Positions 18,628-28,864 are shown, numbered from the stretch's first letter. The stretch is 64,000 nucleotides of DNA from an uncultured Macellibacteroides sp. (GCF_963667135.1 NZ_OY762974.1:3286001-3350000); one strand, 5' to 3'. Made by a program: numbers and translations. Notes: generated by a model not told the origin, from the sequence alone.

Positions 18628-19296
18628 ATGAGGAAAAATAAAATAAATAGCGTATTTGCAGTTACTTTTCTTGTTGTTGCATTTGTTTGCGGCTTGCCGT
18701 TTATGGCTTTGGGACAGGAGGCACAGAATATATTGGATAAAGCATCGCAGAAATACAATCAATCCAATGGGATTTCTGCGTCATTCTCTTTGCAGGTGCG
18801 CTCCAAAGCAAGCCAAAAAGCCGAGGTTATTGAGGGGACTATCCAGATGAAAGGAGAAAAATTTACGTTGAAAACCCCTGATTCATACACTTGGTATGAT
18901 GGGACAACCCAGTGGGTTTATATGGAGCAGACAGGCGAAGTGAATGTAAGCAAGCCCGTTGGCGATGAATTACAGCTTACCAACCCTGTCGTATTGCTTA
19001 CTACGTATAAAAAAGGGTTTACAACCAAGTATAACGGCGAGAGCACCAACCAGAGCGGTAAGAAAGTTTTTGATATCACACTCTTGCCTAAAAACAGGAA
19101 AAGCGATATTAGCAAAATAGAATTGCGAATTGATAAGCTTACTTACTTCCCGGCATCCGTAACGGTAACCAGTAAAAACGGAGTAAGTAATACAATTCTT
19201 ATCAGTAAATTGAAAACAGGTGTAAACCAATCGGCCTCAATTTTTGTTTTCGATGAGAGAAAGTTTCCCGGAGCGGAGATAATCGATTTAAGATAA
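18628..19296 (+). CDS. LolA-like outer-membrane lipoprotein carrier protein
   Basis: A 222-residue periplasmic protein with a signal peptide (about 1-29, ending ALGQ) and the half-barrel LolA fold (QNILDKASQKYNQSNGISASFSL, GTIQMKGEKFTLKTPDSYTWYDG, TQWVYMEQTGEVNVS). LolA shuttles lipoproteins from the LolCDE complex across the periplasm, a heavy task in lipoprotein-rich Bacteroidota. It follows ftsK by 8 bases, a known LolA neighbourhood. Low sequence similarity within this fold leaves some doubt between LolA proper and a paralogue. Confidence 0.85.
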   Translation: MRKNKINSVFAVTFLVVAFVCGLPFMALGQEAQNILDKASQKYNQSNGISASFSLQVRSKASQKAEVIEGTIQMKGEKFTLKTPDSYTWYDGTTQWVYMEQTGEVNVSKPVGDELQLTNPVVLLTTYKKGFTTKYNGESTNQSGKKVFDITLLPKNRKSDISKIELRIDKLTYFPASVTVTSKNGVSNTILISKLKTGVNQSASIFVFDERKFPGAEIIDLR

Positions 19297-19323
19297 CATA
19301 GTAAAATTAAAATATATTTGAAC

Positions 19324-20277
19324 ATGAGTGATACGACAAACGAAAAAGTACGCTGCCTGATTATCGGATCGGGACCAGCAGGATATACTGCTGCAATTTA
19401 TGCATCCCGTGCCAATCTTGCGCCAGTTCTTTATGAAGGAATTCAACCTGGCGGACAGCTTACAACAACTACCGAAGTTGAGAACTTTCCCGGATATCCT
19501 GAAGGAATAACCGGTCCCGAACTAATGGAAGATCTAAAAAAACAAGCCATTCGTTTCGGTACAGATGTTCGCTATGGACATGCATCTGCTACCGATTTAT
19601 CTGCGGCACCCTATAAAGTTATAATCGACGGAGAGAAAACGATTGAAGCTGAAACCATTATTATATCTACAGGCGCTACTGCCAAATATCTTGGATTGCC
19701 AGATGAACAAAAATATGCAGGTATGGGCGTTTCTGCCTGTGCTACTTGCGACGGATTTTTCTATCGCAAGAAAGTTGTTGCTGTAGTTGGAGGAGGAGAT
19801 ACAGCTTGCGAAGAATCCCTGTATCTGTCGGGACTGGCAAAACACGTATATTTAATTGTCCGTAAACCATTCCTGCGTGCTTCCAAAGTAATGCAGGATC
19901 GTGTGTTTAAATCAGCCAATATTACCGTATTGTTCGAACATAATACACTTGGTCTATTTGGGGAAAATGGCGTTGAAGGAGCACATTTGGTAAAACGTGC
20001 CGGTCAACCCGACGAAGAAAAGGTAGACATCGCAATAGATGGATTCTTCCTTGCAATTGGTCATAAACCCAATTCAGACATATTCAAACCCTGGATTGAA
20101 ACAGATGAAATAGGCTACATAAAGACTGTCCCTGATTCAACCCGCACCAATGTTCCTGGAGTTTTTGCAGCAGGAGATGTAGCCGACCCTCATTACAAGC
20201 AAGCAATTACTGCCGCAGGAAGCGGATGTAAGGCAGCCATAGAGGCAGAACGCTATCTTTCAGAATTAGGCAAGTAA
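19324..20277 (+). CDS. trxB: thioredoxin-disulfide reductase
   Basis: A cytosolic FAD enzyme that reduces thioredoxin with NADPH. The protein (317 residues from the ATG at 19324) has the FAD motif GSGPAGYTAAIYA near 16-28, the redox pair Cys139 and Cys142 in CATCDGFF, the NADPH motif VVGGGDTACEE near 154, and the C-terminal FAD motif GVFAAGDVADP. The frame also opens two codons earlier at a TTG; the ATG is preferred. Last gene after ftsK and lolA, ending at a strong terminator. Confidence 0.96.
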   Translation: MSDTTNEKVRCLIIGSGPAGYTAAIYASRANLAPVLYEGIQPGGQLTTTTEVENFPGYPEGITGPELMEDLKKQAIRFGTDVRYGHASATDLSAAPYKVIIDGEKTIEAETIIISTGATAKYLGLPDEQKYAGMGVSACATCDGFFYRKKVVAVVGGGDTACEESLYLSGLAKHVYLIVRKPFLRASKVMQDRVFKSANITVLFEHNTLGLFGENGVEGAHLVKRAGQPDEEKVDIAIDGFFLAIGHKPNSDIFKPWIETDEIGYIKTVPDSTRTNVPGVFAAGDVADPHYKQAITAAGSGCKAAIEAERYLSELGK

Positions 20278-20285
20278 AATAGTTT

Positions 20286-20322
20286 AGAGAGGCTGCCAAT
20301 AATTGCAGCCTCTCTTTTTTTT
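20286..20322 (+). terminator. intrinsic terminator after trxB
   Basis: An 11-bp perfect stem AGAGAGGCTGC / GCAGCCTCTCT with an 8-base loop is followed by a run of T on the plus strand. Confidence 0.9.
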
Positions 20323-20348
20323 ATAAATTGTAAAATCTTTGTTATACT

Positions 20349-21116
20349 ATGAAAATCAGAAATTTGTATTTAGTCTTTCTTTGTTTATTATTGGTTTCAT
20401 CACTCGATGCTAAGAACAAAACAAAAGTAATTGCCCACAGAGGTTACTGGACCTGCGACGGATCTGCTCAAAATTCAATTAAATCGCTCGAAAGAGCCGC
20501 CGATATACGTGTATACGGCTCAGAATTTGACGTGCATCTTACTTCTGATGATGTGGCAGTTGTCTATCATGATAATACTATAAATAATTTGAAGATTCAG
20601 CAGGTACCTTATTTAACGCTAAAAGACCTGAAATTATCAAATGGAGAAACGTTTCCAACTCTAAATGAGTATTTAAAAAAAGGCAAGGCAATAAAGAAAA
20701 CAAAGCTTATTTTTGAGCTTAAATCTCATGGAACACCCGAAAGAGACAGGCAGGCAGCCGCACAATCAATAAAAATGATCAAACAGAATAAGCTGCACAA
20801 AAAAACGGAATACATAACCTTTAGTCTGGAAGCGGGCAAAGAGATGATTCGTTTGGATAAAAAAGCTAAAGTGTCTTATTTAAATGGCGAATTATCTCCG
20901 AAAGAACTAAAAGAACTTGGTTTTAGTGGGCTGGACTATCAATATAAAGTGATGCAAGCACATCCTGAGTGGTTTAAAGAAGCCAAAGAACTAGGCCTTA
21001 CCGTGAATGTGTGGACAGTAAATACGCCCGAATTAATGCAGGAGATGATTAATTATGGTGCCGATTATATTACAACAGACCATCCAGAGATGCTTCAGCA
21101 GATTTTGGAAAAATAA
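20349..21116 (+). CDS. secreted glycerophosphodiester phosphodiesterase
   Basis: Hydrolyses glycerophosphodiesters released from phospholipids into glycerol 3-phosphate and an alcohol. The 255-residue protein has a signal peptide (about 1-21) and a GDPD TIM barrel with the catalytic and metal residues His30 in AHRGYW, Glu59 and Asp61 in EFDVHL, and His74 in VYHD; the C-terminus holds NVWTVNTPELMQEMI and ADYITTDHPE. The short length and periplasmic signal match GlpQ-like enzymes. It is a single gene bounded by terminators on both sides. Confidence 0.92.
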   Translation: MKIRNLYLVFLCLLLVSSLDAKNKTKVIAHRGYWTCDGSAQNSIKSLERAADIRVYGSEFDVHLTSDDVAVVYHDNTINNLKIQQVPYLTLKDLKLSNGETFPTLNEYLKKGKAIKKTKLIFELKSHGTPERDRQAAAQSIKMIKQNKLHKKTEYITFSLEAGKEMIRLDKKAKVSYLNGELSPKELKELGFSGLDYQYKVMQAHPEWFKEAKELGLTVNVWTVNTPELMQEMINYGADYITTDHPEMLQQILEK

Positions 21117-21141
21117 ATTTGAGTATCAGACATCATATAAA

Positions 21142-21173
21142 AAAAGTGGGAACGAATTTTCGTTCCCACTTTT
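21142..21173. terminator. terminator after the glycerophosphodiesterase gene
   Basis: A 15-bp perfect stem AAAAGTGGGAACGAA / TTCGTTCCCACTTTT with a two-base centre. It has A- and T-tracts on both sides and can work in either direction. The rest of the gap up to 21362 shows nothing else. Confidence 0.8.
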
Positions 21174-21362
21174 AAAATGCAAAGATTATGGTTAAAAACG
21201 CGAAATAAGTTTTTTTTGAAGAATACCTAACTTGTAGATTCCTTTGTTTCTTATTTCTGGTGTAAATGTAATTCTTATAACTGGATAATCTACTATATCT
21301 AATGAATTATTTTAAGCATTATGTTTTACAACATGCATATAGGGTTAGCACAGACCGCTTTT

Positions 21363-22742
21363 TTATACTTTTTCAACGTATAGCTGACTGTTTTCAAATT
21401 TAACAACTTTGACACTCGATCCTTTTTCGATAAATCCGGATTCAGATACTGCATCAAATAATTCGTTTTCAATTTCAACCTTGCCAGAGGGGCGAAGAAC
21501 CGTAGCCGCTTTGCCATATTTACCAATATAATACGGTAGATTGGTATTTGATAGAGATTGTTCCAGATCGGCTTCAAGAGCAACTTTTCTGAATAAACCA
21601 GAAGAGCCTATCTTATTTGAAAGCCATATCATCAATACAAAACTGGCACCAATCCCCATCAAAACTGTTAGAACAGCTTGTCCGGACTCCGAACCGGTAA
21701 TACCTTTGAAATTAAAATCAGTATTATTAAGAAGACTAAGCGTAAGTCCGGCAACAATAAATACAATGCCGGTAATACCCGTTACACCAAATCCCGGGAT
21801 TATAAACAATTCTATTGCAATCAGAATCAGACCCGCTATAAAAACCAGTATCTCCCAGTTTTGAGCCAGCCCGTCAATATAGAGGGGCGCAAAATAGAAA
21901 GTAGCAGCAACAACTGCAGCACCTAATGGAAAACCAATTCCTGGCGTTTGCATTTCAAAGTAAATGCCACCGATTATACACATAATTAATAACGACTGTA
22001 TGACGGGATTCATTAAAAACCCTTTTAGCTTATCAGCAAATGAAGGTTTGTATGTTTCCAATTCGTAGGTTTTGTATCCAAGATAAGAGGTGATAACCTG
22101 ATCAATCGATTCGGCTATACCATCACAATATCCCCACTTTAAAGCTTCGTCGGCAGTAAAAGTAAGCACTTTTCCGCTATCAATCAGATTGGGTATTATT
22201 ATCCGGTCGTCAACCATTGCTTCAGCAATCTGAGGATTTCTTTTCCATTTATAGATTGTGTCGTTACCTTGAATAATAGTATCTTTTCCTTGAGCCTCGG
22301 CTGTAGATCTGATCATCGAACGCATGTAGGACTGGTATTTGTCAGGTAAGGCTTCTCCGGTTTGATTTACAACAGTTGCCGCTCCAATATTTGCTCCTTT
22401 GCGCATATAAATCTTTTTACACGCGATAGAAATCAAAGCGCCGGCAGAAGCCGCATTGTTATCAATGAAAACATGCACGGGTATCGGGCTGTATAAAATA
22501 GCAGTCCGCATTGAATCTGCAGCTTCGAGTAACCCTCCATAGGTATTCATATGTATAATTATCGCATCGGCGTTTAACGCTTTTGCTTCGGACAACCCCT
22601 TGCTAAGGTAAATTTTGGTTGCATTATCTATCTCTCTGTTGATATTTATTTCGTAGATAAGGGGCGTACTTTTGTTTTGGGCAGTAACCATGTATGTTGA
22701 GGCTAAAATCCCGATTATCAGAAATAATATGATTTTTTTCAT
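21363..22742 (-). CDS. NfeD family ClpP-like membrane serine protease
   Basis: A 459-residue long-form NfeD protein. It has a signal peptide (about 1-21), a ClpP-class protease domain (about 25-220) with the serine nucleophile Ser99 in NNAASAGALIS, four or five membrane helices (about 245-390), and a C-terminal OB-fold NfeD domain (about 400-459, with GKAATVLRPSGKVEIENELFDAV). Such proteins work with SPFH/stomatin partners in membrane quality control; no SPFH gene lies next to it here. Divergent from the ECF sigma gene. Confidence 0.92.
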   Translation of the reverse strand: MKKIILFLIIGILASTYMVTAQNKSTPLIYEININREIDNATKIYLSKGLSEAKALNADAIIIHMNTYGGLLEAADSMRTAILYSPIPVHVFIDNNAASAGALISIACKKIYMRKGANIGAATVVNQTGEALPDKYQSYMRSMIRSTAEAQGKDTIIQGNDTIYKWKRNPQIAEAMVDDRIIIPNLIDSGKVLTFTADEALKWGYCDGIAESIDQVITSYLGYKTYELETYKPSFADKLKGFLMNPVIQSLLIMCIIGGIYFEMQTPGIGFPLGAAVVAATFYFAPLYIDGLAQNWEILVFIAGLILIAIELFIIPGFGVTGITGIVFIVAGLTLSLLNNTDFNFKGITGSESGQAVLTVLMGIGASFVLMIWLSNKIGSSGLFRKVALEADLEQSLSNTNLPYYIGKYGKAATVLRPSGKVEIENELFDAVSESGFIEKGSSVKVVKFENSQLYVEKV

Positions 22743-22842
22743 CTCTTACTCTTAGTTGTTTAATTATACATATATAGATGTAAAGATAGATTTTATTTAT
22801 GAGCTTATAAATGTTTTTTATTAAAAAATAAATGTTATAAAG

Positions 22843-22873
22843 TTTGCAAGTCTGAATTAATTGTTTATATTTG
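22843..22873 (+). promoter_or_regulatory. promoter of the stand-alone ECF sigma gene
   Basis: TTTG (22843-22846), a 19-bp spacer, then TATATTTG (22866-22873): a full match to the Bacteroidota housekeeping promoter, about 65 bp before the ATG. Confidence 0.7.
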
Positions 22874-22938
22874 CTACTCTTCTTATAAATAAGGGGAAGT
22901 AGATAATTAACCGATGTTTAACTTTATAAGAGTGTAGT

Positions 22939-23448
22939 ATGAACGCGTTGCAATTTCAGAAAAAATTATTGAGCATGCAAGAGAACATGATGAATTTTGC
23001 TTTGATGCTCACGGCGAACAGGGATGACGCTCAGGACCTAATGCAGGATACAACACTTAAGGTGTTGGACAACCAGGAAAAGTTCGTAGATAATATTAAC
23101 TTTAAAGGATGGGTATTAACGGTTATGCGTAACATATTTATAAATAACTACCATAAAATAGTAAGAACGCAAACGGTAGTTGATCAGGGTGTTGATCTAT
23201 ACAACTTAAATGTTGTAAACGACTCGGGATTTGATTCACCGGATGGAGCGTATCAGATCCAGGAAATAACAAAAGCAATTAATGGACTAAATAACGAGTT
23301 GAAAGTTCCATTTTCAATGTTTTTGAGCGGATACAAGTACAATGAAATAGCCGATAAGCTTAATGTTCCTCTTGGAACTGTTAAAAGTCGGATTTTCTTT
23401 GCACGTCAGGAGTTGCAAAAAGAACTGAAAGATTTTAAGCTGGGATAA
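22939..23448 (+). CDS. ECF RNA polymerase sigma factor without adjacent anti-sigma
   Basis: A 169-residue sigma-70-like ECF factor. Region 2 is at about 12-80 (MNFALMLTANRDDAQDLMQDTTLKVLDN then FKGWVLTVMRNIFINNY), and region 4 at about 112-165 (PFSMFLSGYKYNEIADKLNVPLGTVKSRIFFARQELQKEL) with an intact helix-turn-helix. No FecR or other anti-sigma gene adjoins it, unlike the sigma factor at 6678-7277. It has its own promoter and terminator, so it is a monocistronic regulator. The next gene, a SusC lacking an STN domain, has its own housekeeping promoter, so control of it by this sigma factor is not implied. Confidence 0.92.
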   Translation: MNALQFQKKLLSMQENMMNFALMLTANRDDAQDLMQDTTLKVLDNQEKFVDNINFKGWVLTVMRNIFINNYHKIVRTQTVVDQGVDLYNLNVVNDSGFDSPDGAYQIQEITKAINGLNNELKVPFSMFLSGYKYNEIADKLNVPLGTVKSRIFFARQELQKELKDFKLG

Positions 23449-23465
23449 TTAATTTCATCCAATGA

Positions 23466-23498
23466 GGGGGCATACATAACGTATGCCCCCTTTTTTTT
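23466..23498 (+). terminator. intrinsic terminator after the ECF sigma gene
   Basis: Perfect 10-bp stem GGGGGCATAC / GTATGCCCCC with loop ATAAC and an eight-T tail. The following 200 bases up to the SusC promoter are very A+T-rich with no gene seen. Confidence 0.92.
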
Positions 23499-23697
23499 CT
23501 TCAGATGTTAATAATGTTGAATTTGTTAAATGTTAATAAATTAACTAGTGTGATTTGTATATGTTTGAAATACAGTGCTATGTATATTATTTATCTAATT
23601 GTGTGAATGTGTGATATAACTTTAATTCACTAAAATTCGTACTTATTCTTGATATATGTAAAAAAATATCTTAATTTGAAAAAATATTAAAAAAAAC

Positions 23698-23730
23698 TTT
23701 GCGGTTTAAAATATTAATTATATATATTTG
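23698..23730 (+). promoter_or_regulatory. promoter of the PUL SusC gene
   Basis: TTTG (23698-23701), a 21-bp spacer, then TATATTTG (23723-23730), about 50 bases before the chosen ATG. This fits the housekeeping consensus. Confidence 0.65.
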
Positions 23731-23781
23731 CCATGTGCTCAAAGAGTGAGCCAATTATTAATGTTAACCTATTTTTTAGTT

Positions 23782-26700
23782 ATGATGAACAAACAGTTAG
23801 CTTTTCTGAAAAGCGGGCTTGGTTTGGCGCTTTGCTTTTTGCTAGTGGGCGCGAGCAGTACACCTCCCCTTAATGCAGCCAATGCAGAGGTGTCAGTAAA
23901 CCAACAGACTAGGACAGTTACCGGTACGGTAAAGGACGCTAAAGGGGAAACTCTATTAGGCGTGAACGTTGTGGTGAAGGGAACGACCAATGGAACCATC
24001 TCAGACCTGGATGGCAAGTACTCTCTCGAAGTTCCTTCTAATTCTATTCTTGAATTTTCTTACATTGGTTACATTACTCAAACAGTTCCTGTTACAAGTA
24101 ATGTAATGAACATTGTATTGCAAGAAGATTCGAAAAAACTTGATGAGGTTATCGTTGTGGGTTATGGTACACAGGCCAAGAAAGACATTACAGGATCTGT
24201 TGCCGTAGTTGACACAAAAGACCTTCTTGCTTCCAGTGGTTCATCTGCTACGCAACAGCTCCAGGGTAAAGCTGCCGGGGTATATGTTGGACAAAACGGT
24301 TCGCCGGGAGCATCTACCATGGTACGTATTCGTGGTATCAACACTGTTAACGATAACGGACCTTTGTACGTTATTGACGGTGTATCTACCCGTAATCAGA
24401 ATTTAAGTTCTTTGAACCCGAACGACATCGAAAGCATGCAGGTTTTGAAGGATGCTTCTGCAGCTGCTATTTATGGTGCGCAGGCTGCCAATGGTGTAAT
24501 CTTGATTACAACTAAAAAAGGTACACAGTCTGGTCAGCCTAAATTGACTTACGACGGTTATTTTGGACTTCAGAAAACAGGTAAGAAATACGACGTGTTG
24601 AATTCAACTGATCGTTTAAACCTGGAATGGGAAGCCAAAGCAAACAACTATAAATTGAATCCAGTTGAAGGTAAGATACTGTTGCCTTCTCATGTTCAAT
24701 TTGGTACAGGAACAACTCCAACTATTCCTAATTATCTTACGCAAGCTGGAGCTAATGGCAGCCAGTCGATAGATCCTTCTACTTATAGCTATCCCGGAAA
24801 TACAATGGTTCCTTTTTCCAACACCGATTGGTGGGACGAAGTTGACCGTGTAGCTCCAATGCAGAATCATCAGGTTGGTTTATCAGGTGGGACTGAAAAG
24901 GGACAGTACAATATGAGTTTAAATTATTTTGATCAGCAAGGAACAGTAATCGAATCTTATTACACAAGGTATCAGATTCGTGCCAACTCTTCCTACAATG
25001 TACGTCCTTGGTTACGCTTTGGAGAAAACTTTACGTATGCATGGACAAAAGATCAGGGTTTAACTACTTCAGGAGCAGAAGATAATCCCTATTCCTGGAC
25101 ATATCGTGCTTCCCCTTACGTGCCTGTTTATGATATCCAGGGTAATTTTGCAGGTTCAAAGATTGCAGGTACAGGTAACTTCCAAAACGTTGTAGCCTTG
25201 CAGAAACGTAATGCAGAAAATTACTATACGAATTCCCGTATTTTTGGTAACTTGTATGCAGAAGCGGATTTATTAAAGAATTTGACATTCCGTACTAATT
25301 TTGGTATGGACTATACGGGTAACTATCAGTATCGTATGAATAAAAAGAACCTTGAGTTTTCTGAAACTAGAGGAACCAACGACTTGTACGAGCAATCAGG
25401 TTTTAATTTCCGTTGGGTATGGACCAATACATTGGCATATAATACTAAGTTTGGAGAAGATCATTCTTTAAAGGTATTGTTAGGAACCGAAGCCATCCGT
25501 GATGGTTTGGGACGTAGTTTAAGTGGAAAACGATTTGGCTATTTGTATGAAAGTAATACAAATACATGGGTATTGGATATGGGTACCAACGATAATACAC
25601 GCGAAAACAACTCATCTTATAATGGTGAATTTGCTTTGTTTGGTATGTTTGGACGTGCTGATTATGCATTCCAGGACAAATATCTGGCAACTCTTATTGT
25701 ACGCCGCGACGGTGTTTCCCGTTTCTCTGAATCTAATCGTTACGGAACATTTCCATCTGTTTCATTGGGATGGCGTATTTCGGAAGAAGACTTTATGGAA
25801 AATACGCACGAATGGTTGGACGATTTAAAATTGCGTGCAGGTTATGGAAAAACAGGAAATGCAGAGGTACCTCGAGCAACGAATTTTGCTTATGAATTCT
25901 CTACGGATCCAACATCTACCGGATATGACTTAGGAGGAACCAACTCTTCATCTAATACGGGATATAAGTTAAATAAATATGGTAACGAAAATACTAAATG
26001 GGAATCAACAGACATGGTTAACATAGGTTTGGACGCTACCTTTCTGAATGGAAAATTTGCTGCAGGAGTTGAATGGTACAGTAAAAAAACTTCAGATATG
26101 TTGGTTCAAGCGTCTTATTCGGCATTAGCTGGTGAAGCTGAAAAACCATATATTAATTTCGGTGACATGAAGAATACCGGTGTTGATGTTACTTTCAACT
26201 ACAGAGATAATGCTGGAGATTGGAGTTGGGATCTTGGATTAAACCTTTCTCATTACAAAAACGAAGTTGTAAAATTAGCAGAAGCTGATGACGCATCATT
26301 CTGGGGTTCGGGAGCTCGTATTAGTGGTAATATAACGCGTACAACTAAAGGTCATCCTATTTCTGAATTTTATGGCTATAAAATAGACGGATTTTATGAA
26401 AGCGAAGCCGATCTTGCAGCTTCTCCAATTCCATTGGGCGTAGCAGACAGAGCATCTGTTAAATCGAATGCGTGGATTGGTAAATACAGATTTGCTGATG
26501 TTAATGGAGATGGTAAGGTTACAACAGACGACCGTACATTTATCGGATCTCCACATCCTGATTTGATTGCCGGCTTAAATGCATCTATTACTTATAAGAA
26601 CTTCGACTTTACCATGTTCTGGTATTCAACAATTGGAAACGATTTGTTTAACAATAACAAATATTTTACAGACTTCTGGCTGTTTGAAGGCAATCGTTCA

Positions 26701-27081
26701 ACTACTATCCGTGATAAATCATGGAAAGAGGGAGCTGATAACAGTAAAGCTGTTCTTCCAGTTTTGGATTATGGCGATAGCTACTCAGGTACTAACTCAA
26801 ACTCATACTATGTTGAAGATGCTTCATTCTTAAAATTGAAAAATGTTGTTTTAGGTTATACATTCCCGAAAGCGATGTTGCAGAAAGCTACTATTTCTAA
26901 TCTAAGAGTTTACCTTCAGGCAGAAAATATTCTTACCATTACCGGATATTCTGGTTTGGATCCTGAATATACCAATGCTAATTTGAATGCTGATAGCGGA
27001 AATGATTTGCAAAGAGGTATTGATATGGGAGGTTGGCCTAATACTATGCGTTTCTTAGTGGGTGTAAATTTTGCATTCTAA
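23782..27081 (+). CDS. SusC/RagA TonB-linked outer-membrane transporter
   Basis: A TonB-dependent glycan importer (about 1099 residues). The signal peptide ends near LNAANA, then a carboxypeptidase-D-like domain (about 45-125; TVTGTVKDAKGETLLGVNVVVKG), a plug (about 135-245; the DEVIVVGYGTQ box, AAAIYGAQAANGVILITTKKG) and the barrel ending VGVNFAF. It lacks the STN domain of the transporter at 1886-5242, so it is not of the FecR-signalling type. ATG at 23782 or 23785 is the natural start; the frame opens earlier at a TTG (23728) that overlaps the promoter. SusD follows after 40 bases, and GH95/GH43 enzymes further on. Confidence 0.95.
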   Translation: MMNKQLAFLKSGLGLALCFLLVGASSTPPLNAANAEVSVNQQTRTVTGTVKDAKGETLLGVNVVVKGTTNGTISDLDGKYSLEVPSNSILEFSYIGYITQTVPVTSNVMNIVLQEDSKKLDEVIVVGYGTQAKKDITGSVAVVDTKDLLASSGSSATQQLQGKAAGVYVGQNGSPGASTMVRIRGINTVNDNGPLYVIDGVSTRNQNLSSLNPNDIESMQVLKDASAAAIYGAQAANGVILITTKKGTQSGQPKLTYDGYFGLQKTGKKYDVLNSTDRLNLEWEAKANNYKLNPVEGKILLPSHVQFGTGTTPTIPNYLTQAGANGSQSIDPSTYSYPGNTMVPFSNTDWWDEVDRVAPMQNHQVGLSGGTEKGQYNMSLNYFDQQGTVIESYYTRYQIRANSSYNVRPWLRFGENFTYAWTKDQGLTTSGAEDNPYSWTYRASPYVPVYDIQGNFAGSKIAGTGNFQNVVALQKRNAENYYTNSRIFGNLYAEADLLKNLTFRTNFGMDYTGNYQYRMNKKNLEFSETRGTNDLYEQSGFNFRWVWTNTLAYNTKFGEDHSLKVLLGTEAIRDGLGRSLSGKRFGYLYESNTNTWVLDMGTNDNTRENNSSYNGEFALFGMFGRADYAFQDKYLATLIVRRDGVSRFSESNRYGTFPSVSLGWRISEEDFMENTHEWLDDLKLRAGYGKTGNAEVPRATNFAYEFSTDPTSTGYDLGGTNSSSNTGYKLNKYGNENTKWESTDMVNIGLDATFLNGKFAAGVEWYSKKTSDMLVQASYSALAGEAEKPYINFGDMKNTGVDVTFNYRDNAGDWSWDLGLNLSHYKNEVVKLAEADDASFWGSGARISGNITRTTKGHPISEFYGYKIDGFYESEADLAASPIPLGVADRASVKSNAWIGKYRFADVNGDGKVTTDDRTFIGSPHPDLIAGLNASITYKNFDFTMFWYSTIGNDLFNNNKYFTDFWLFEGNRSTTIRDKSWKEGADNSKAVLPVLDYGDSYSGTNSNSYYVEDASFLKLKNVVLGYTFPKAMLQKATISNLRVYLQAENILTITGYSGLDPEYTNANLNADSGNDLQRGIDMGGWPNTMRFLVGVNFAF

Positions 27082-27121
27082 AAAACGCTAAAATCTAATA
27101 AATATAAAAAATAAGACAATT

Positions 27122-28864
27122 ATGAAACATAATCTTATAGCAGTAGTTGGTTTTACTGCCCTACTAACCTTAGGTTCTTGTGGTGAGGACTTCCTATATA
27201 AAGCACCGCAGGGGAGTATTGACCAAGATGCTTTGCAAAATCCGACAGGTGTAGAATTGCTTGTTGCAAATGCATATGCCAATTTAACTGAAAATGGATG
27301 GGGAGCCTCACCTTTTAACTGGACTTTTGGAGGTATGTACGGCGGAGATGCCAATAAAGGATCCGATCCTGGTGATCAGTCAGTATTGAATGAAATGGAG
27401 ATGTATAACACGGCATCTACTAATGGTTACTTAGATGAAAAGTGGGTGTGGACGTATAAAGGATCAAAACGAGTCTCTGCTGCTATGCAAACTGCTGCAG
27501 CTGTAGCAGATATGGATCCGGCAATAAAAGAAGTACGCATGGGCGAACTCTATTTCCTGCGCGCTTTATTTTATTTTGAATCGGTAAAGGTGTTTGGCCC
27601 TTATATTCCATATATCGACGAAACCAACCTTGAAAATAATCCTAAAATTCATAACGACAAGGATATTTATGCTAATATATTGGCAGATGTGGATGCCGCT
27701 ATTGCAAAGCTTCCAGCTACTCAACCGGAAGTTGGCCGTGCCAATAGCTGGGCTGCTAAAGCATTAAAGGCTAAAATCCTTATGCAAAAAGGAGATATGG
27801 CAGCAGCTAAACCAATTCTGAAGGATGTTATTGATAACGGCAAAACATCTAATGGATTGAAATATGCTTTGGAAGATAATCTGAATAACAATTGGAGTGC
27901 TTTAACCGAGAATGGTAAAGAATCTATTTATGCTGTTCAATTTTCAAATGACGCAGAGGATAATGGTAACTCAGGTATGTCATTGTGTTATCCGCATAAT
28001 TCAGGCCCAGGTGGCTGTTGTGGTTTTTATCAGCCTTCATTTGAATTGGCAAACTCATTTAAAGTTGATGCGAATGGACTTCCCCTTTTAGATAATTCAT
28101 ATCGTAATGGAGAATCCGTTTCTTATAGAAATCCTAGTACTGTCAAAGATGCTGTGCTAGCATTAAATAATCCAATATCAGTTGATCCACGTTTAGATTT
28201 TTCCATTGGTCGTTATGGAATTCCATATAAAGATTGGGGAACACCTAAAAATGACTGGGTACGCAACCCTGTAAATGGTGGTATATTCTTGCCGAAAAAG
28301 CATGTATATAGTTTGGCAGAAAAAGACGCTGGTCAAGTAGCTGTACATGATGGTTGGGCTCCGGGTTCAACAATGAATATTCAGTATCTGAGTTTACGTG
28401 ATTGTATTTTGTTGTATGCTGAATGTTTAGCTAATGATGGTGATTTAAAAGGTGCTATGGATTTAGTAAATCAGATTCGTACCCGTGCAGCACTTCCTGT
28501 AAATGTTATTAAAAATACAGATGGCACACCTGCAGCACTTTATAAAATTTCCACCTATCCTCAAAGTCATGCTGCTTTTACAGACAAAGCAACGTGTATT
28601 AAGGCTGTTCGTATGGAACGAAAACTTGAATTGGCTATGGAAGGACAGCGTTGGTTTGATCTTCAACGTTGGGGTGGTGATATAATGGCTGCAGAAATAA
28701 AAGCATATGTTGATTTTGAAAAACAATATATTCCTAAGTTCGCTTCAGCATCATACATATCTTCTTCAAGAACTATGTTCCCTGTTCCTGATGGCCAAAT
28801 TCAAACGATGGGTAACGACGAAAGTGGTAATCCATATTTGGTTCAGCCAGCTCCTTGGAAATAA
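27122..28864 (+). CDS. SusD/RagB family glycan-binding lipoprotein
   Basis: The 580-residue surface partner of the preceding SusC. The lipoprotein signal ends in the lipobox LGSC (Cys20). The body shows the SusD helices (EVRMGELYFLRALFYFESVKVFG near 140) and the C-terminal MERKLELAMEGQRWFDLQRWG motif, ending with the usual FPVPDGQI and NP segments. Together with the SusC it forms the import complex of the polysaccharide utilisation locus. It ends at a strong terminator; the PUL enzyme genes resume only after the accessory insert at 28917-31475. Confidence 0.95.
   Translation: MKHNLIAVVGFTALLTLGSCGEDFLYKAPQGSIDQDALQNPTGVELLVANAYANLTENGWGASPFNWTFGGMYGGDANKGSDPGDQSVLNEMEMYNTASTNGYLDEKWVWTYKGSKRVSAAMQTAAAVADMDPAIKEVRMGELYFLRALFYFESVKVFGPYIPYIDETNLENNPKIHNDKDIYANILADVDAAIAKLPATQPEVGRANSWAAKALKAKILMQKGDMAAAKPILKDVIDNGKTSNGLKYALEDNLNNNWSALTENGKESIYAVQFSNDAEDNGNSGMSLCYPHNSGPGGCCGFYQPSFELANSFKVDANGLPLLDNSYRNGESVSYRNPSTVKDAVLALNNPISVDPRLDFSIGRYGIPYKDWGTPKNDWVRNPVNGGIFLPKKHVYSLAEKDAGQVAVHDGWAPGSTMNIQYLSLRDCILLYAECLANDGDLKGAMDLVNQIRTRAALPVNVIKNTDGTPAALYKISTYPQSHAAFTDKATCIKAVRMERKLELAMEGQRWFDLQRWGGDIMAAEIKAYVDFEKQYIPKFASASYISSSRTMFPVPDGQIQTMGNDESGNPYLVQPAPWK

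Noticed and set aside
23728-23781. 18-codon N-terminal extension of the PUL SusC from a TTG
   Set aside because: The TTG is part of the -7 promoter box and the extension precedes a normal signal peptide starting at ATG 23782/23785.
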